The notes: a model not told the origin generated them from the sequence alone. A DNA stretch of 7,519 nucleotides from Scybalenecus merdavium (GCA_018714405.1 DVNM01000011.1:1-7519); one strand, 5' to 3'; shown: positions 1-6,942, counted from the stretch's first letter. Made by a program: numbers and translations.

Positions 1-146
1 GGCTTGGCGCGGTGCGCGTTGACTTTAATGCGCTTCGTGCGGATGTATTTGTACATCAGTGACTTGGGCAGGCGGTCAAAACGCTTGGCAAGCAGGCGGT
101 CCAGCCGCTGGCCGGCTTCATCTTTTGTAACCGTTAAATTTTTCAT
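1..146 (-). CDS. RluA-family pseudouridine synthase, N-terminal S4 domain (partial, runs off left edge)
   Basis: Only the first 48 codons of this leftward gene are present. They read MKNLTVTKDEAGQRLDRLLA, continue through a basic stretch (LPKSLMYKYIRTKRIKVN), and end near HRAK. The GQRLDRLL and KxIRxKRIKVN pattern is that of the RNA-binding S4 domain that opens RluC/RluD-type pseudouridine synthases. Family members isomerise uridine to pseudouridine in 23S rRNA or tRNA. The catalytic domain with its key aspartate lies outside the window, so the RNA target cannot be assigned. ATG at 146-144 is the only reasonable start: an in-frame TAA closes the frame 15 bases upstream with no ATG, GTG or TTG in between. 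No Shine-Dalgarno sequence precedes it, and a TATAAT box sits 7 bases upstream, so the mRNA may be leaderless. Other S4 proteins are possible but fit less well. Confidence 0.82.
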   Translation of the reverse strand, partial: MKNLTVTKDEAGQRLDRLLAKRFDRLPKSLMYKYIRTKRIKVNAHRAK

Positions 147-153
147 GTGTTCT

Positions 154-181
154 ATTATACATTAAATTTGCAAAATGTAAA
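154..181 (-). promoter_or_regulatory. Sigma-A-type promoter of the RluA-family gene
   Basis: Read on the minus strand, TTTACA at 181-176 (5 of 6 matches to TTGACA) is followed after 16 bases by a perfect TATAAT at 159-154. Transcription would start at about 146-148, essentially on the ATG codon at 146. The element overlaps the opposing uvrB promoter. This is inferred from consensus only. Confidence 0.6.
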
Positions 182-196
182 TATATGGTGTATAAT
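168..196 (+). promoter_or_regulatory. Sigma-A-type promoter of uvrB-uvrA
   Basis: TTGCAA at 168-173 (4 of 6 matches to TTGACA) lies 17 bases before a perfect TATAAT at 191-196. This predicts a start near 203 and a leader of about 40 bases before the uvrB TTG codon. Its -35 box lies to the left of the opposing promoter's -35 box, so the two promoters interleave. No GAAC-N4-GTTC type LexA box was found around it, so SOS control is not supported by the sequence. Confidence 0.6.
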
Positions 197-229
197 AATT
201 TTAAGTATCTGTAAATTTGTTTTGGGTTT

Positions 230-235
230 GGTGAG
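230..235 (+). promoter_or_regulatory. Ribosome binding site deciding the uvrB TTG start
   Basis: GGTGAG lies 8 bases before TTG at 244. An in-frame TGA at 232-234 rules out any earlier start. The next in-frame ATG, near 385, would cut into the Walker A region. This makes TTG the start codon. Confidence 0.65.
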
Positions 236-243
236 ATAGAGAC

Positions 244-2202
244 TTGGACAAGTTTAAGCTTTGTTCTGAATACACGCCGACCGGCGACCAGCCGCAGGCG
301 ATCGAAACATTGACAAACAGCATTCTTTCCGGCGCAAAAGAGCAGACGCTGCTCGGCGTTACCGGTTCCGGCAAAACGTTTACAATGGCCAATGTTATTG
401 CAAACGTCAACCGCCCCACGCTTGTTTTGGCGCACAACAAAACGCTGGCGGCGCAGCTTTGCAGCGAGTTTCGTGAATTTTTCCCGGAAAATGCGGTAGA
501 ATATTTTGTCAGCTATTATGATTATTATCAGCCGGAGGCCTATGTGCCGACGACCGACACTTATATTGAAAAAGACAGCGCTATCAATGAAGAGATCGAC
601 AAGCTGCGCCACTCGGCTACGGCGGCGCTTTCGGAACGGCGTGACGTGATCATCGTGTCTTCGGTCAGCTGCATTTATTCCATCGGCGACCCCATCGATT
701 ACCGCAACATGGTCATTTCACTGCGCCCCGGCATGGTCAAGCCGCGCGACGAGCTGCTGGCCAAGCTGGTCGAGATCCAGTATGAGCGAAACGATGTGAA
801 CTTTGTGCGCAATAAGTTCCGCGTGCGCGGCGACTGTGTAGAGATCTTTCCGGCCGGCAGCTCCGGCCGCGCCGTGCGGGTGGAGTTTTTTGGCGACGAG
901 ATCGACCGCATTTCCGAAATCGATCCGCTGACCGGCAAGGCCGAGGCCAAGCTTTCCCATGTGTGTATCTACCCGGCTTCGCACTACGTTGTCAGCAAAG
1001 AAAAGATGAACCAGGCCCTGCACGATATTTATAACGAAATGGTCGAGCGCGTGGCCTTTTTTGAGCAAAAGGGGAAATTGCTGGAGGCGCAGCGCATCCG
1101 CGAACGCACGATGAACGACATTGAAATGCTGCGCGAGACCGGCTTTTGTAAAGGCATTGAAAACTATTCGCGTGTGATGAGCGGCCGTCCGGCCGGTGTG
1201 GCGCCCTATACGCTTTTGGACTATTTCCCGGACGATTTTCTGCTTTTCTGCGATGAAAGCCACGTTATGCTGCCGCAGATCCGCGGCATGTACGCCGGCG
1301 ACCGGGCGCGTAAGGAAAGTCTGGTCGAATACGGCTTTCGCCTGCCGAGCGCGCTCGATAACCGTCCGCTGACATTCGACGAGTTCTATAAAAAAGTCAA
1401 CCAGGTCGTCTTTACGTCGGCAACGCCGGGCGATTTTGAGCGCGAGCACAGCGCTGTGATCGCCGAGCAGGTGATCCGTCCGACCGGCCTGCTGGATCCG
1501 GAGATCACCGTCAAGCCAACAGAGGACCAGATGGACGACCTGGTTTCGGAAATCAATCTGCGCACCGCGCGTGAAGAGCGTGTGCTGGTGACGACGCTGA
1601 CCAAAAAAATGGCCGAGGATCTGACCCAGTACCTGAAAGGCTTTGACATCCGCGTGCGCTACATGCACAGTGACATTGACACGATCGAGCGTATGGAAAT
1701 TATCCGTGACCTGCGCCTCGGCGAGTTCGATGTGCTCGTCGGCATCAACCTGCTGCGTGAGGGCCTCGACATTCCGGAGGTCTCGCTCGTGGCGATCCTC
1801 GATGCGGATAAAGAGGGATTTTTGCGCAGTGAGATCTCGCTTGTGCAGACGATCGGCCGCGCCGCGCGAAATGCGAACGGTTCGGTCATCATGTATGCCG
1901 ACACCGTTACGCCGTCTATGGAACGCGCGATCGAAGAGACGTACCGCCGCCGCTCCATCCAGATCGCCTACAACGAAAAGCACGGCATCGTGCCGCAGAC
2001 GATCCACAAGGGCGTGCGCGACGTGATCGAAATATCTACAAAAGAAAAGATGCCCGCTTCTGTCAAAAAAATGTCCCGTCAGGAGCGCGAGGCACTCATC
2101 AAAAAGCTTTCTGCCGAAATGCGCGAGGCGGCCAAGCTGCTTGAATTTGAGCACGCGGCTTACCTGCGCGACAAAATTGCTGAATTGAGGGAGAAAAAAT
2201 GA
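244..2202 (+). CDS. uvrB: UvrABC excision nuclease subunit B
   Basis: UvrB is the helicase-like damage-verification subunit of nucleotide excision repair. It is loaded by UvrA, clamps the damaged strand and recruits UvrC, which makes both incisions. The 652-residue protein is of normal length and intact. Visible features: Walker A GVTGSGKT at 38-45; the tyrosine-rich beta-hairpin YYDYYQPEAY at 91-100 that inserts between DNA strands; Walker B DESH at 337-340; TSATP at 391-395; GINLLREGLDIPE at 500-512; QTIGRAARN at 535-543; and a C-terminal UVR helical hairpin at about 612-648 that contacts UvrC. The start is TTG, supported by GGTGAG upstream and by alignment of MDKFKLCSEY to the usual UvrB N-terminus. 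The stop overlaps the uvrA start (ATGA), implying translational coupling. Transcription probably comes from the TTGCAA/TATAAT promoter just upstream. Confidence 0.98.
   Translation: MDKFKLCSEYTPTGDQPQAIETLTNSILSGAKEQTLLGVTGSGKTFTMANVIANVNRPTLVLAHNKTLAAQLCSEFREFFPENAVEYFVSYYDYYQPEAYVPTTDTYIEKDSAINEEIDKLRHSATAALSERRDVIIVSSVSCIYSIGDPIDYRNMVISLRPGMVKPRDELLAKLVEIQYERNDVNFVRNKFRVRGDCVEIFPAGSSGRAVRVEFFGDEIDRISEIDPLTGKAEAKLSHVCIYPASHYVVSKEKMNQALHDIYNEMVERVAFFEQKGKLLEAQRIRERTMNDIEMLRETGFCKGIENYSRVMSGRPAGVAPYTLLDYFPDDFLLFCDESHVMLPQIRGMYAGDRARKESLVEYGFRLPSALDNRPLTFDEFYKKVNQVVFTSATPGDFEREHSAVIAEQVIRPTGLLDPEITVKPTEDQMDDLVSEINLRTAREERVLVTTLTKKMAEDLTQYLKGFDIRVRYMHSDIDTIERMEIIRDLRLGEFDVLVGINLLREGLDIPEVSLVAILDADKEGFLRSEISLVQTIGRAARNANGSVIMYADTVTPSMERAIEETYRRRSIQIAYNEKHGIVPQTIHKGVRDVIEISTKEKMPASVKKMSRQEREALIKKLSAEMREAAKLLEFEHAAYLRDKIAELREKK
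2187..2193 (+). promoter_or_regulatory. Ribosome binding site of uvrA inside the end of uvrB
   Basis: GAGGGAG lies 5 bases before the uvrA ATG at 2199, within the last uvrB codons. It is a strong site and, together with the ATGA overlap, allows both re-initiation by ribosomes finishing uvrB and independent initiation. Confidence 0.7.
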
Positions 2203-5024
2203 GTAAGGACATTGTCATCAAAGGCGCAAGGGAACACAATCTGAAAAACGTCGATGTGACGGTGCCGCGCGACAAGCTGGTCGTTTTTACCGGTCTGTCC
2301 GGCTCGGGCAAGTCAAGCCTTGCGTTCGACACGATCTATGCGGAAGGGCAGCGCCGCTATGTGGAAAGTCTTTCCAGCTATGCCCGCCAGTTTTTGGGGC
2401 AGATGGAAAAGCCGGATGTCGACTATATCGAGGGCCTGAGCCCTGCCATTTCCATCGACCAGAAGACCACTTCCAAAAATCCGCGTTCTACGGTGGGTAC
2501 AGTCACCGAAATATATGATTATCTGCGCCTGCTTTATGCGCGCATCGGCACGCCGCACTGCGTGGTCTGCGGCCGCGAGATCACACAGCAGACGATCGAC
2601 CAGGTCGTGGACAAAATTTTGGCCATTGGGCTTGACAAGCGCATCCAGATCATGGCGCCGATCGTGCGTGCCAGAAAGGGCGAGTTTGTCAAGGAACTGG
2701 ACGAGGTGCGCAAAAGCGGCTTTGTGCGCGTGCGCATCGACGGTTCTATCTATGACCTTTCGGAAGAATTTCATCTGGATAAAAATAAAAAGCACACGGT
2801 CGAAGTGATCGTGGACCGCATCATCATTCGTGAGGGCATTGAGGGCCGCGTGGCCGACAGCGTGGAAACCGCCACAAAACTCAGCAACGGCATTGTGCTT
2901 GTGGACGTGATCGGCGACAAGGAAATGCTGTTTTCGCTCAATTACGCCTGCCCGGAGCACGGCACGTCTATTGAAGAACTCAGCCCGCGCATGTTCAGCT
3001 TCAACAATCCGTTCGGCGCCTGCAAAACCTGCTCCGGTCTCGGTACGTTCAAAGAAGTGGACCCGGAACTGGTGATCCCTAATAAAAAGCTTTCCATTAA
3101 CCAGGGCGCGATCCGCGCCAGCGGCTGGAACGTGGCCGAGGGCGGCGCCGTAGCCAAAATGTATATGGAGGCGCTTGCCGAGGCTTATAAATTTTCGCTT
3201 GACATGCCGGTCGAAATGCTGCCGAAAAAAGTGGTAGACATCATCTTGTACGGCACGAAAGGCAAAAAAATCAAAATGAAGCGCGCCACCGATTTCGGTA
3301 CGGGTGAATACAAAAATGAGTTTGAGGGCGTCATCCCCAACTTAAAGCGCCGCTATGCGCAGACCAATTCCGAGTGGGCGCGTGCGGAGATCGAAACGGT
3401 CATGGTCTCGGCCGAGTGCCCGGACTGCCACGGTGCGCGTCTCAGCCCGGAAAGTCTGGCTGTGACTGTCGGCGGCATCAATATTGACGAATTCTGCCAC
3501 AAGTCAATCAATGAAGAGATCGATTTCCTGGACAATCTGCAGCTGACGCAAAAGCAGCAGATGATCGGCAGTCTGATCATTAAAGAGATCAAATCCCGTC
3601 TGAATTTCCTGAATTCGGTCGGGCTCGATTATCTTTCGCTTGCGCGCGAGGCCGGCACGCTTTCGGGCGGCGAAAGCCAGCGCATCCGCCTGGCTACACA
3701 GATCGGCTCTTCGCTGATGGGCGTGCTTTACATTTTGGACGAGCCGTCCATCGGTCTGCACCAGCGCGACAACGACAAGCTTTTGGCGACGCTGCGCCGG
3801 CTGCGTGATTTGGGCAACACCCTGATCGTTGTGGAACACGACGAGGACACGATGTTTGCTGCCGATTACATTGTAGACATTGGTCCCGGCGCCGGCGTGC
3901 ACGGGGGCGAGCTGGTGGCCTGCGGCTCGGTAGAGGATATTATGCAGTGTGAGCGTTCGGTCACCGGGCAGTATCTTTCCGGCAAAAAGAAGATCCCGGT
4001 GCCGAAAACGCGCCGGCGCGGCAACGGCAAAAAGCTGGTGATCTGCGGCGCGCGTGAAAACAATCTGAAAAATATCGATGTGGAGATCCCGCTTGGTAAA
4101 TTTGTGGCGGTGACCGGCGTGTCCGGCTCCGGCAAATCGAGCCTGATCAATGAGATCCTTTATAAAAAGCTCGCGAATGAGCTGAACGGCGCCAAAAAGA
4201 AGCCCGGCAAGTTTGACATGATCCGCGGCATCGACAATCTGGACAAGGTCATTAATATTGACCAGAGCCCGATCGGCCGTACACCGCGCTCCAACCCGGC
4301 CACCTATACCGGCGTTTTTTCCGATATTCGCGACCTGTACGCCTCTACGGAGGACGCCAAGGTGCGCGGCTTTAAGCAGAACCGCTTTTCATTCAATGTA
4401 AAGGGCGGCCGCTGCGAAGCCTGCCAGGGCGACGGTATCATCAAAATCGAAATGCACTTTTTGGCCGATATTTATGTGCCGTGCGACGTGTGCGGCGGCA
4501 AACGCTACAACCGCGAAACGCTGGAGGTCAAGTTTAAGGGCAAAAACATCAGCGAAGTGCTGGATATGACGGTGGACGAGGGGCTTGAATTCTTTGAAAG
4601 CCAGCCGAAGATCGCACGCAAGCTGCAGACCCTCGCCGATGTCGGACTGGGGTATATTCAAATTGGGCAGAGCGCCACAACGCTTTCGGGCGGCGAGGCG
4701 CAGCGCGTCAAGCTGGCTACGGAGCTTTCCAAGCGTTCGACCGGCAAAACCATCTATATTTTGGACGAACCCACCACCGGCTTGCACACGGCCGATGTGC
4801 ACCGTCTGGTCAACGTGCTTTCCAAACTGGTCGACAAGGGCAATACCGTTGTGGTGATCGAGCACAATTTGGACGTGATCAAAACGGCCGACCACATTAT
4901 TGACCTTGGCCCGGAAGGCGGCAAAGGCGGCGGCACGGTCATTGCCCAGGGCACGCCGGAAGAGGTCGCGGCGTGCGAAACGTCCTACACCGGCCGGTAT
5001 CTCAAAAAGATGCTGGAACGGTAA
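2199..5024 (+). CDS. uvrA: UvrABC excision nuclease subunit A
   Basis: UvrA is the dimeric ABC-type ATPase that scans DNA for lesions and hands them to UvrB. At 941 residues it matches the family length. Two ATPase modules are complete: Walker A GLSGSGKSS (32-40) with signature LSGGESQR (488-495) and Walker B YILDEPSIGLH (511-521); then Walker A GVSGSGKS (640-647), signature LSGGEAQR (829-836) and YILDEPTTGLH (853-863). The UvrB-binding insert lies at about 130-245 and the DNA-binding insert at about 287-400. Zinc ligand pairs are C121/C124 with C407/C410 (pairing inferred), C251/H254 with C275/C278, and C739/C742 with C762/C765. H254 replaces a cysteine seen in many orthologues. The second half of the protein carries the canonical C-x2-C-x19-C-x2-C module. 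The gene overlaps uvrB by 4 bases and is followed 30 bases later by a glycosyltransferase gene with no terminator between them. Confidence 0.98.
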   Translation: MSKDIVIKGAREHNLKNVDVTVPRDKLVVFTGLSGSGKSSLAFDTIYAEGQRRYVESLSSYARQFLGQMEKPDVDYIEGLSPAISIDQKTTSKNPRSTVGTVTEIYDYLRLLYARIGTPHCVVCGREITQQTIDQVVDKILAIGLDKRIQIMAPIVRARKGEFVKELDEVRKSGFVRVRIDGSIYDLSEEFHLDKNKKHTVEVIVDRIIIREGIEGRVADSVETATKLSNGIVLVDVIGDKEMLFSLNYACPEHGTSIEELSPRMFSFNNPFGACKTCSGLGTFKEVDPELVIPNKKLSINQGAIRASGWNVAEGGAVAKMYMEALAEAYKFSLDMPVEMLPKKVVDIILYGTKGKKIKMKRATDFGTGEYKNEFEGVIPNLKRRYAQTNSEWARAEIETVMVSAECPDCHGARLSPESLAVTVGGINIDEFCHKSINEEIDFLDNLQLTQKQQMIGSLIIKEIKSRLNFLNSVGLDYLSLAREAGTLSGGESQRIRLATQIGSSLMGVLYILDEPSIGLHQRDNDKLLATLRRLRDLGNTLIVVEHDEDTMFAADYIVDIGPGAGVHGGELVACGSVEDIMQCERSVTGQYLSGKKKIPVPKTRRRGNGKKLVICGARENNLKNIDVEIPLGKFVAVTGVSGSGKSSLINEILYKKLANELNGAKKKPGKFDMIRGIDNLDKVINIDQSPIGRTPRSNPATYTGVFSDIRDLYASTEDAKVRGFKQNRFSFNVKGGRCEACQGDGIIKIEMHFLADIYVPCDVCGGKRYNRETLEVKFKGKNISEVLDMTVDEGLEFFESQPKIARKLQTLADVGLGYIQIGQSATTLSGGEAQRVKLATELSKRSTGKTIYILDEPTTGLHTADVHRLVNVLSKLVDKGNTVVVIEHNLDVIKTADHIIDLGPEGGKGGGTVIAQGTPEEVAACETSYTGRYLKKMLER

Positions 5025-5044
5025 GCATTTTGAAATTTTAAAGC

Positions 5045-5050
5045 AGGTGA
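5045..5050 (+). promoter_or_regulatory. Ribosome binding site of the glycosyltransferase
   Basis: AGGTGA lies 4 bases before ATG at 5055, in the 30-base gap after uvrA. It supports this start codon, which also gives the standard short N-terminus before the first beta strand. Confidence 0.6.
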
Positions 5051-5054
5051 AAGC

Positions 5055-6008
5055 ATGGTAAAACTTTCCGTTATTGTCCCTTGTTACAATGAAGAGGATG
5101 TGATCGAGCGTTTTTTTGACGCGGCGGCCGCAGCGCTTTCTTCCATAGAGAGTTATGAGCTGATTTTTGTGAACGACGGCAGCCGGGACGCAACGCTGGA
5201 AAAATTGAAAAAGCTTTTTCAAAGTCGAAAAGATGTGTGCATGCGTATTTTGGACTTTTCCAAGAATTTCGGCAAAGAGGCGGCCATGCTGGCCGGTCTG
5301 AAAGCGGCAGAGGGCGAATATGTTGCCATTATTGACGCGGATTTGCAGCAGCGCCCGGAAATCCTTTGCCAAATGGCCGGCATTTTGGACAGTGAGCCGG
5401 AATATGACTGCGTGGCGGCTTTTCAGCAGCAGCGTAAAGAAAACAAGCTGATCAAGGGCATTAAGGGTCTGTTTTATAAAATCATGAACCGCGCCTCCAG
5501 TGTGGAGCTCAAGGACGGCGCCAGCGATTTTCGCATGTTCCGCCGGGCTATGGTGGAATCTATTGTGCAGATGCCGGAATACCACCGTTTTTCCAAGGGC
5601 ATTTTCTCCTGGGTCGGCTTTCGTACAAAATATATTCCTTATGACGTGCAGGCGCGCGAGGGCGGCGAATCAAAATGGAGCTTCAGAAGCTTGTTCCATT
5701 ATGCGGTAGACGGCATCGTGTCGTTTACAACGGCGCCGCTGAAACTGGCTACGGTGATCGGCACGGTGATGTTCTTCGTTTCGATCGTTTACATAGCCGT
5801 GATCGTGATCGAAAAGCTGTTTTTCGGCATTGCGGTCGCCGGCTATGCCAGCATCGTGGCGCTGATTTTGCTGTTCGGCGGGCTGCAGCTGCTTTGCATC
5901 GGCATCATCGGCGAATATATTGCCAAAATCTATGAACAGGTCAAAAACCGGCCGGTTTATATTATCAAAAAAGAATACCGCCGCGATGAAGAAAAAGATG
6001 CTTCATAA
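5055..6008 (+). CDS. Membrane-anchored family 2 glycosyltransferase (GtrB/CsbB/DPM1-like)
   Basis: A 317-residue protein with an N-terminal GT-A domain and two C-terminal membrane helices. The N-terminus KLSVIVPCYNEEDVIERF, the FVNDGSRDAT strand at 38-47, and the nucleotide/metal-binding DADLQ at 95-99 are diagnostic of family GT2. The SKNFGKEAAMLAGL region at 69-82 and the EGGESKWSF segment at 202-210 mark the polyisoprenyl-phosphate sugar transferase branch. Hydrophobic helices lie at about 232-252 and 264-288. Relatives (GtrB, YkcC, CsbB, DPM1) transfer a sugar from a nucleotide sugar to undecaprenyl or dolichyl phosphate at the inner face of the membrane. The sugar and final acceptor cannot be read from sequence. 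The usual DADLQDPPE is here DADLQQRPE. The gene is probably co-transcribed with uvrBA; no flippase or GtrC-type partner is in the window. Confidence 0.92.
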   Translation: MVKLSVIVPCYNEEDVIERFFDAAAAALSSIESYELIFVNDGSRDATLEKLKKLFQSRKDVCMRILDFSKNFGKEAAMLAGLKAAEGEYVAIIDADLQQRPEILCQMAGILDSEPEYDCVAAFQQQRKENKLIKGIKGLFYKIMNRASSVELKDGASDFRMFRRAMVESIVQMPEYHRFSKGIFSWVGFRTKYIPYDVQAREGGESKWSFRSLFHYAVDGIVSFTTAPLKLATVIGTVMFFVSIVYIAVIVIEKLFFGIAVAGYASIVALILLFGGLQLLCIGIIGEYIAKIYEQVKNRPVYIIKKEYRRDEEKDAS

Positions 6009-6022
6009 GGCCGTATTTTTTT
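5971..6022 (+). terminator. Possible intrinsic terminator/attenuator overlapping the glycosyltransferase stop
   Basis: The arms TACCGCC (5976-5982) and GGCCGTA (6009-6015) pair with one C-C mismatch, extended by A-T pairs into the T-run. A 6-bp stem, ATGAAG (5986-5991) with CTTCAT (6001-6006), is nested inside with a 9-base loop. Seven T residues (6016-6022) follow directly. The internal loop and mismatch make it weaker than a classic terminator, so partial read-through into the next gene is plausible. Confidence 0.35.
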
Positions 6023-6066
6023 CTAAAGCTCTGTAGACAGAAATAATTATGGAGTAGAGCAATTTC

Positions 6067-6073
6067 GGGGTGG
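6067..6073 (+). promoter_or_regulatory. Putative ribosome binding site of the DUF218 gene
   Basis: GGGGTGG lies 10 bases before TTG at 6084. An in-frame TAG at 6054-6056, with no ATG, GTG or TTG between it and 6084, leaves TTG as the first possible start. It is also the start that gives a complete first membrane helix. The spacing is slightly long, so a later in-frame TTG (6096) cannot be excluded. Confidence 0.4.
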
Positions 6074-6083
6074 TGTACCTGTT

Positions 6084-6845
6084 TTGTCTGTTTTTTTGAT
6101 CGTTTTCGGCGCTGTGTTTCTGTTTTGGTTCACAGCGCCGTTTTTTCGCTGGCGTGTCTGCAATCCGGGCAATCTGCTCGGCGGCGCCGTCAGTCTGGCC
6201 GTGCTTTTGTGCGGTGTTTTTTACACGCCGCTTGCTGCGTGGCTTGCCCCTGTGCGGCAAACGGCGGCGGGGCGCGTGCTGTTGTGCGCCGTGGCTGCCA
6301 TTTTTTGCGCATGTGTTTTATTTGCAGTTGTTATCGGTTTGCTGACGGTGCGCTTGGCACACCAAAAAATCCCTGTTAACGCCGTGCTGCTGGTGCTCGG
6401 TTGCCGCGTGTACGGTGCGCGGCCCAGCCGGCTGCTGCGCTGGCGCGCCGATCGCGCCGCAAAGTATTTAAAAGCGCATCCGCAGTCCGTAGCCGTGCTT
6501 TCCGGCGGGCAGGGCAGGGACGAGGCAATTTCCGAGGCGGAAGCGATGCGCCGCCTGCTGACACAGGCCGGTATCGCACCCAGCCGTCTGCTGCTCGAAG
6601 ACAAATCTACCTCCACGCAGGAGAATATTGCATTTTCCGGGGAAATACTGGCAAAATACGGACTGTCGGACCGGCCGGTCGCTGTGGTGACCAATTCGTT
6701 CCACCTGCTGCGCGCCTGCCTGATGGCAAAGCGCTGGGGGATGCGGGCCTATGGCCTTGCAGCGCGCTCGTCCGTTCTGTCGTACCCAACCTTTTTTGTG
6801 CGTGAGCTGCTGGGGCTTTGTAAGTTCTTTCTTTTTCACAAATGA
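6084..6845 (+). CDS. YdcF/SanA-like DUF218 domain membrane protein
   Basis: A 253-residue protein with three predicted N-terminal membrane helices (about 2-20, 32-54 and 64-90), followed by a DUF218 domain. Domain motifs in order: VLGCRVYGARPSRLLRWR (104-121), VLSGGQGRDEAISEAEAM (138-155), LLEDKSTSTQENI (170-182), and VVTNSFHLLRA (201-211). The conserved acidic, serine and histidine positions of the family are present. E. coli SanA affects envelope barrier function and YdcF binds S-adenosylmethionine. The biochemical role of most members is unknown, so no reaction is assigned. With three helices, the domain lies on the side opposite the N-terminus, presumably at the envelope. It follows a glycosyltransferase gene after 75 bases, consistent with but not proof of an envelope role. 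The TTG start is the first possible in frame. Confidence 0.85.
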   Translation: MSVFLIVFGAVFLFWFTAPFFRWRVCNPGNLLGGAVSLAVLLCGVFYTPLAAWLAPVRQTAAGRVLLCAVAAIFCACVLFAVVIGLLTVRLAHQKIPVNAVLLVLGCRVYGARPSRLLRWRADRAAKYLKAHPQSVAVLSGGQGRDEAISEAEAMRRLLTQAGIAPSRLLLEDKSTSTQENIAFSGEILAKYGLSDRPVAVVTNSFHLLRACLMAKRWGMRAYGLAARSSVLSYPTFFVRELLGLCKFFLFHK

Positions 6846-6942
6846 TTTTTTCGTACAAAGATTATGCGAAAAAAGGCTGCGTGTCTATATAAAATTCGGC
6901 GCAGTGGAATAAAACTAGGTGTGCTTGTACAGCAGCGTATAT
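6846..6942. other. AT-rich intergenic stretch with nested complementary arms
   Basis: This 97-base stretch between the DUF218 gene and the terminator holds no recognisable gene. Several complementary segments nest within it: GTACAA (6853-6858) with TTGTAC (6925-6930), CTGCG (6877-6881) with CGCAG (6900-6904), and an alternative TTTTTTCG (6846-6853) with CGAAAAAA (6867-6874). It also holds a 26-codon open frame (6864-6944) without a ribosome binding site. It could simply be a structured 3' untranslated region. Confidence 0.3.

Larger units (their letters stand above)
153..197. repeat. 9-bp inverted repeat holding both -10 boxes
   Basis: TATTATACA at 153-161 is the exact reverse complement of TGTATAATA at 189-197, with a 27-base spacer centred on about position 175. 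Each arm contains the -10 box of one divergent promoter, so both promoters share the same TGTATAATA context. The spacer also contains the 8-bp palindrome TTTGCAAA at 167-174. The symmetry may only reflect two similar promoters facing apart, but it could also be read by a dimeric regulator. Confidence 0.7.

Noticed and set aside
141..156. Possible LexA/DinR box (GAACACATGAAA on the minus strand) near the uvrB promoter
   Set aside because: Only one GAAC half-site is present; the partner half would need to read GTTC or close to it. No complete GAAC-N4-GTTC site was found in the intergenic region.
118..612. A 164-codon minus-strand frame covering the uvrB start region
   Set aside because: It overlaps the real RluA-family gene, both promoters and the uvrB start, and its sequence shows no domain.
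718..2154. A 478-codon open frame on the minus strand opposite uvrB
   Set aside because: It lies entirely antisense to an intact, fully motif-supported uvrB. The protein is rich in His, Arg, Phe and Val in the pattern produced by reading GC-leaning codons backwards, and shows no known domain.
4389..5585. A 398-codon open frame on the minus strand across the uvrA end and glycosyltransferase start
   Set aside because: It spans two well-supported plus-strand genes and their intergenic gap, has no family motif, and has the same composition as the other antisense frame.
6034..6049. TAGACA as a -35 box for a separate DUF218 promoter
   Set aside because: It matches 5 of 6 bases of TTGACA, but no TATAAT-like sequence lies 16-18 bases downstream.
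6028..6060. Hairpin GCTCT/AGAGC between the glycosyltransferase and DUF218 genes
   Set aside because: Only 5 bp plus two G-T pairs, an 18-base loop, no T-run after it and no match to a known riboswitch.
6846..6874. TTTTTTCG/CGAAAAAA hairpin as a terminator of the DUF218 gene
   Set aside because: The stem is almost all A-T and is followed by GGCTGC rather than a T-run. The strong terminator at 6943-6979 serves this role.
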